Assembly (NCBI GenBank): GCA_964528605.1
Contig: CAZGSV010000079.1
Location: forward strand, 1-15,421
Source of the DNA: CAZGSV01 sp964528605
GTDB taxonomy: Bacteria > Armatimonadota > Zipacnadia > CAZGSV01
Direction of reading: 5' to 3'
DNA length: 15,421 bases
In this document: one piece after another, positions 13,521 to 15,421 of the stretch
Layout of the letters: every line of letters starts with the position of its first letter
Position numbering within the stretch: the first letter of the stretch is position 1
Notes under the pieces: generated by a model
What the model was told of the DNA's origin: nothing
What the model saw: only the letters and a program-made list of their open reading frames with translations
Databases searched by the model: none
Made by a program: the position numbers and the translations under genes

Positions 13521-15421
13521 TCACCCCATCTTAACCTCGGCACACCGCTCTAGAAAATCAAGCGCCTCTGCGGCTACGCGCTCCATCGGCCCCCGGAACA
13601 AGCGACACCGCGGCACCGAGGCCCAGAACTCCGGGAACCGGCCCAGCCGCCGGTCCAGCACCACCACCAGCCCGTAATCATCACGCGTCCGTATCAGCCG
13701 CCCAAAACACTGCCGGAAGTCCAGCGCCGCCGTCGGCAGCGCGTACGCTCGAAAGTGGTCCTCACCTCTCGCCTTCATCGCTTCGGCCCGCTCCGCCTCG
13801 GTGGGGTCGCTCGGCGAGCGGAACGGCAACTTCACCAGCACCACACACACCAACTGCTCCCCCGGAAAATCCGCGCCACTGAAGTACGAACGCAGCCCAA
13901 ACAGCACCGAACCGCGCTGGGCCCGGAATGCCTGCTCCGCCTCCCCGCGGCCGCCCTCTTCTTGCCGCAGCAGCCTAACCCCCTCCCTGGCGAGCGGCTC
14001 CGCCAACTCCTCGTACGCCCGGTTCATCTCCTCTTTGTTGGTGAACAGCACCAGCACCCCCCCGCTCCGCGCCGCCGACGGCACCATACCGCGCAGGGCG
14101 CCCGCCACCGCCCTGTAGAACTCCGCTCGCGTCTCCCACCTGTAGTGGAACTCCTCGTCCGTCGGCACCACCAGGCCCGCGCGCCGCTCGTAGTCGAACG
14201 GCGACGGCAGCGACAGCCTGCGCCACACCCCTGGGTCCTCTTTCCCCGCGCCTAACTGCGCCTCGGCAAACCCGAACTCACCGGCCACGGAGAGCGAAGC
14301 GGAGGAGAAGACCACCGACTCGTAATGCGCCAGGAAGCGTTCGCTCAGCGCTTCGCCTGGGAACAGCAGCATCTGCTGCAAGGTCCACCCATCGCCCGCG
14401 CACGTGGCCAACCTCACATACCCCTCCGCATCGGCGAGGATCGCCGCCAAGTCCTCCGCCAGTTGCGCGGCCCTCTCCGCCAAACCACCCAGCGCCTCGC
14501 TGGTCTCCGTAGCCTGCTGCTTCTTCAAGCGGTCGGCCGCCTCACGCGCCTTGCCGCCCAGACGCCGGCACTGCTCCGCCAACGACTGCACGCGAGCCGC
14601 CGCGCACCCCCACTCCGTGCCCTCCAGATCGAAACGAGTGGCGCTCGTCCCCGCTCCCGCCTCTCGCAGCGCCCGCGCCACCGCCTTCATCTCCCGTTCC
14701 AAGGACTTGGCCTCTTTGCGCAGCGGCGTCAGCACCGCCCGGGCCTGCCCCGGCTGCGCCCGAGACTCCAGGGGCAGCGCCGCCTCCGGCTGCTCCATCA
14801 GGAACGCCATCGGCTCGGCGACGTTGCGACTGCTCACCTCAAGGCTGAAGGCGCCGGTCGCCGCCTCCGCGAACGAGTGCGCCTCGTCAATGATGACTCG
14901 CGATGCGCCCAGGAAAGGCGCCCCGCTCTGCAGCAATAGCGCGTGATTGCACAGCACGACATGCGCCTTCTGCGCGCGTCGCAGCGCCCGCTGGTAAGCG
15001 CACGAAGACACCCGGGCGCAGGCGTCCCTGCCGCACACCACCCTCCGAGCCAGTACATCCCGATGCAGCGGACCGAGCAAGCGGAACCGCTCCGCCAGCC
15101 CCCCCGGCAACCGCGCCCCCACGTCCGGGTCGCCCGACCGGTCCAGCCCGCCCAGCACCAGCCAGCCGGCGTACAACGCCGGCGTCACCAACCGCATTCG
15201 CGAAGGGTGCAGTTCCCGCAGCCGCGCCCCGCATAGGTAGTTCTGCCGCCCGTAGAGCGTCTCCACCGCCAACTCCGCCGCGCTCAAGCCGAGCGCAGCC
15301 CTGACCGTGTCGAAGTCTCCGCGCAACTGCTGCTGCAGATTCTTGGTGTAAGTGGACACCAGCACGGGCCGTTCCCGACGCAGCGCCACCAGCGCCGCCG
15401 GGAACCCGTACGCAAACGTAG
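13521..15421 (-). CDS. DinG/XPD-family Fe-S DNA helicase (5' partial)
   Basis: The frame is open to the window edge; 632 residues are visible, numbered here from the first complete codon. It begins TFAYGFPAAL, which fits the residues just after a Walker A GKT, so the N-terminus with Walker A is missing. Cysteines at 63, 129, 134 and 140 have the spacing of the DinG 4Fe-4S ligands (last three 5 and 6 apart). Then come VVLCNHALLL (154-163), the DEAH box (178-181), FSSASLS (371-377) in place of the usual SAT motif, YFSGADFPGEQL (512-523), KLPFRSPSDP (530-539) and motif VI QCFGRLIRTRDDYG (570-583). The family unwinds DNA 5' to 3' with ATP in the cytoplasm, in repair and R-loop removal. The downstream caspase-like gene starts 70 bases later. 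Family assignment is firm; the exact DinG subtype is not. Confidence 0.9.
   Translation of the reverse strand, partial: TFAYGFPAALVALRRERPVLVSTYTKNLQQQLRGDFDTVRAALGLSAAELAVETLYGRQNYLCGARLRELHPSRMRLVTPALYAGWLVLGGLDRSGDPDVGARLPGGLAERFRLLGPLHRDVLARRVVCGRDACARVSSCAYQRALRRAQKAHVVLCNHALLLQSGAPFLGASRVIIDEAHSFAEAATGAFSLEVSSRNVAEPMAFLMEQPEAALPLESRAQPGQARAVLTPLRKEAKSLEREMKAVARALREAGAGTSATRFDLEGTEWGCAAARVQSLAEQCRRLGGKAREAADRLKKQQATETSEALGGLAERAAQLAEDLAAILADAEGYVRLATCAGDGWTLQQMLLFPGEALSERFLAHYESVVFSSASLSVAGEFGFAEAQLGAGKEDPGVWRRLSLPSPFDYERRAGLVVPTDEEFHYRWETRAEFYRAVAGALRGMVPSAARSGGVLVLFTNKEEMNRAYEELAEPLAREGVRLLRQEEGGRGEAEQAFRAQRGSVLFGLRSYFSGADFPGEQLVCVVLVKLPFRSPSDPTEAERAEAMKARGEDHFRAYALPTAALDFRQCFGRLIRTRDDYGLVVVLDRRLGRFPEFWASVPRCRLFRGPMERVAAEALDFLERCAEVKMG

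Noticed and set aside
14325..14946. Overlapping + strand frames of 204 and 180 codons opposite the helicase
   Set aside because: Antisense to intact helicase motifs; composition is typical of GC-rich shadow frames.
10796..15421. Helicase plus caspase as a cytoplasmic anti-phage module
   Set aside because: The caspase-like protein has a clear signal peptide and envelope-type domains, while the helicase is a DinG-type repair enzyme. Adjacency alone does not make a defence system.
1..15421. CRISPR arrays, tRNA, rRNA or long direct repeats
   Set aside because: No regularly spaced repeats, cloverleaf-type sequences or rRNA-like stretches were seen on either strand.

Overview
The window is GC-rich bacterial DNA of about 15.4 kb with tightly packed genes, long multidomain exported enzymes and no tRNA, rRNA, CRISPR array or recognisable transposase. 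One protein has a signal peptide and ends in -GYRF, as outer-membrane beta-barrels do, so the host is probably a diderm. Exported GH-like proteins and a caspase/PEGA/DUF4384 protein together suggest an environmental Armatimonadota-, Planctomycetota- or Lentisphaerae-like lineage. That placement is inference; no phylogenetic marker is present.

Region 1 (1-6607, + strand) looks like a carbohydrate-use cluster. It holds the 3' end of a probable zinc-type sugar/alcohol dehydrogenase, a secreted family-10-like glycosyl hydrolase, an MFS transporter, and a 1131-residue exported protein. That last protein joins an alpha-glucuronidase-like module to a sialidase-like beta-propeller with five Asp boxes. 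A plausible scheme is extracytoplasmic release of an acidic or decorated sugar, MFS uptake, then cytoplasmic oxidation. The start of the big enzyme is odd: a well-placed SD and ATG open a 9-codon frame that is one G short of joining the enzyme's frame.

Region 2 (6608-6920) has no gene. It carries two perfect hairpins and a 149-bp segment bounded by 12-bp inverted repeats.

Region 3 (6921-9060, - strand) is a small putative operon: a zinc-ribbon protein, a GT39-like membrane glycosyltransferase, and a 59-codon peroxiredoxin remnant that appears to join the two ends of the family with the middle missing. A divergent membrane protein of unknown function (9205-9981, +) follows.

Region 4 (10101-15421, - strand) reads DinG/XPD-type Fe-S helicase (cut by the window edge), then an exported caspase-like protein (caspase with EF-hand loop, CsgG-like, FlgT-C-like, three PEGA, DUF4384), then a small outer-membrane beta-barrel. 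The caspase-like protein and its barrel neighbour are the best candidates for an undescribed envelope system.

Across the window the + strand is C-richer than G-richer whichever strand is coding. + genes therefore favour C-ending codons and - genes G-ending ones, which suggests a replication-linked skew. At least four intergenic hairpins share a similar build and may be a dispersed palindrome family.
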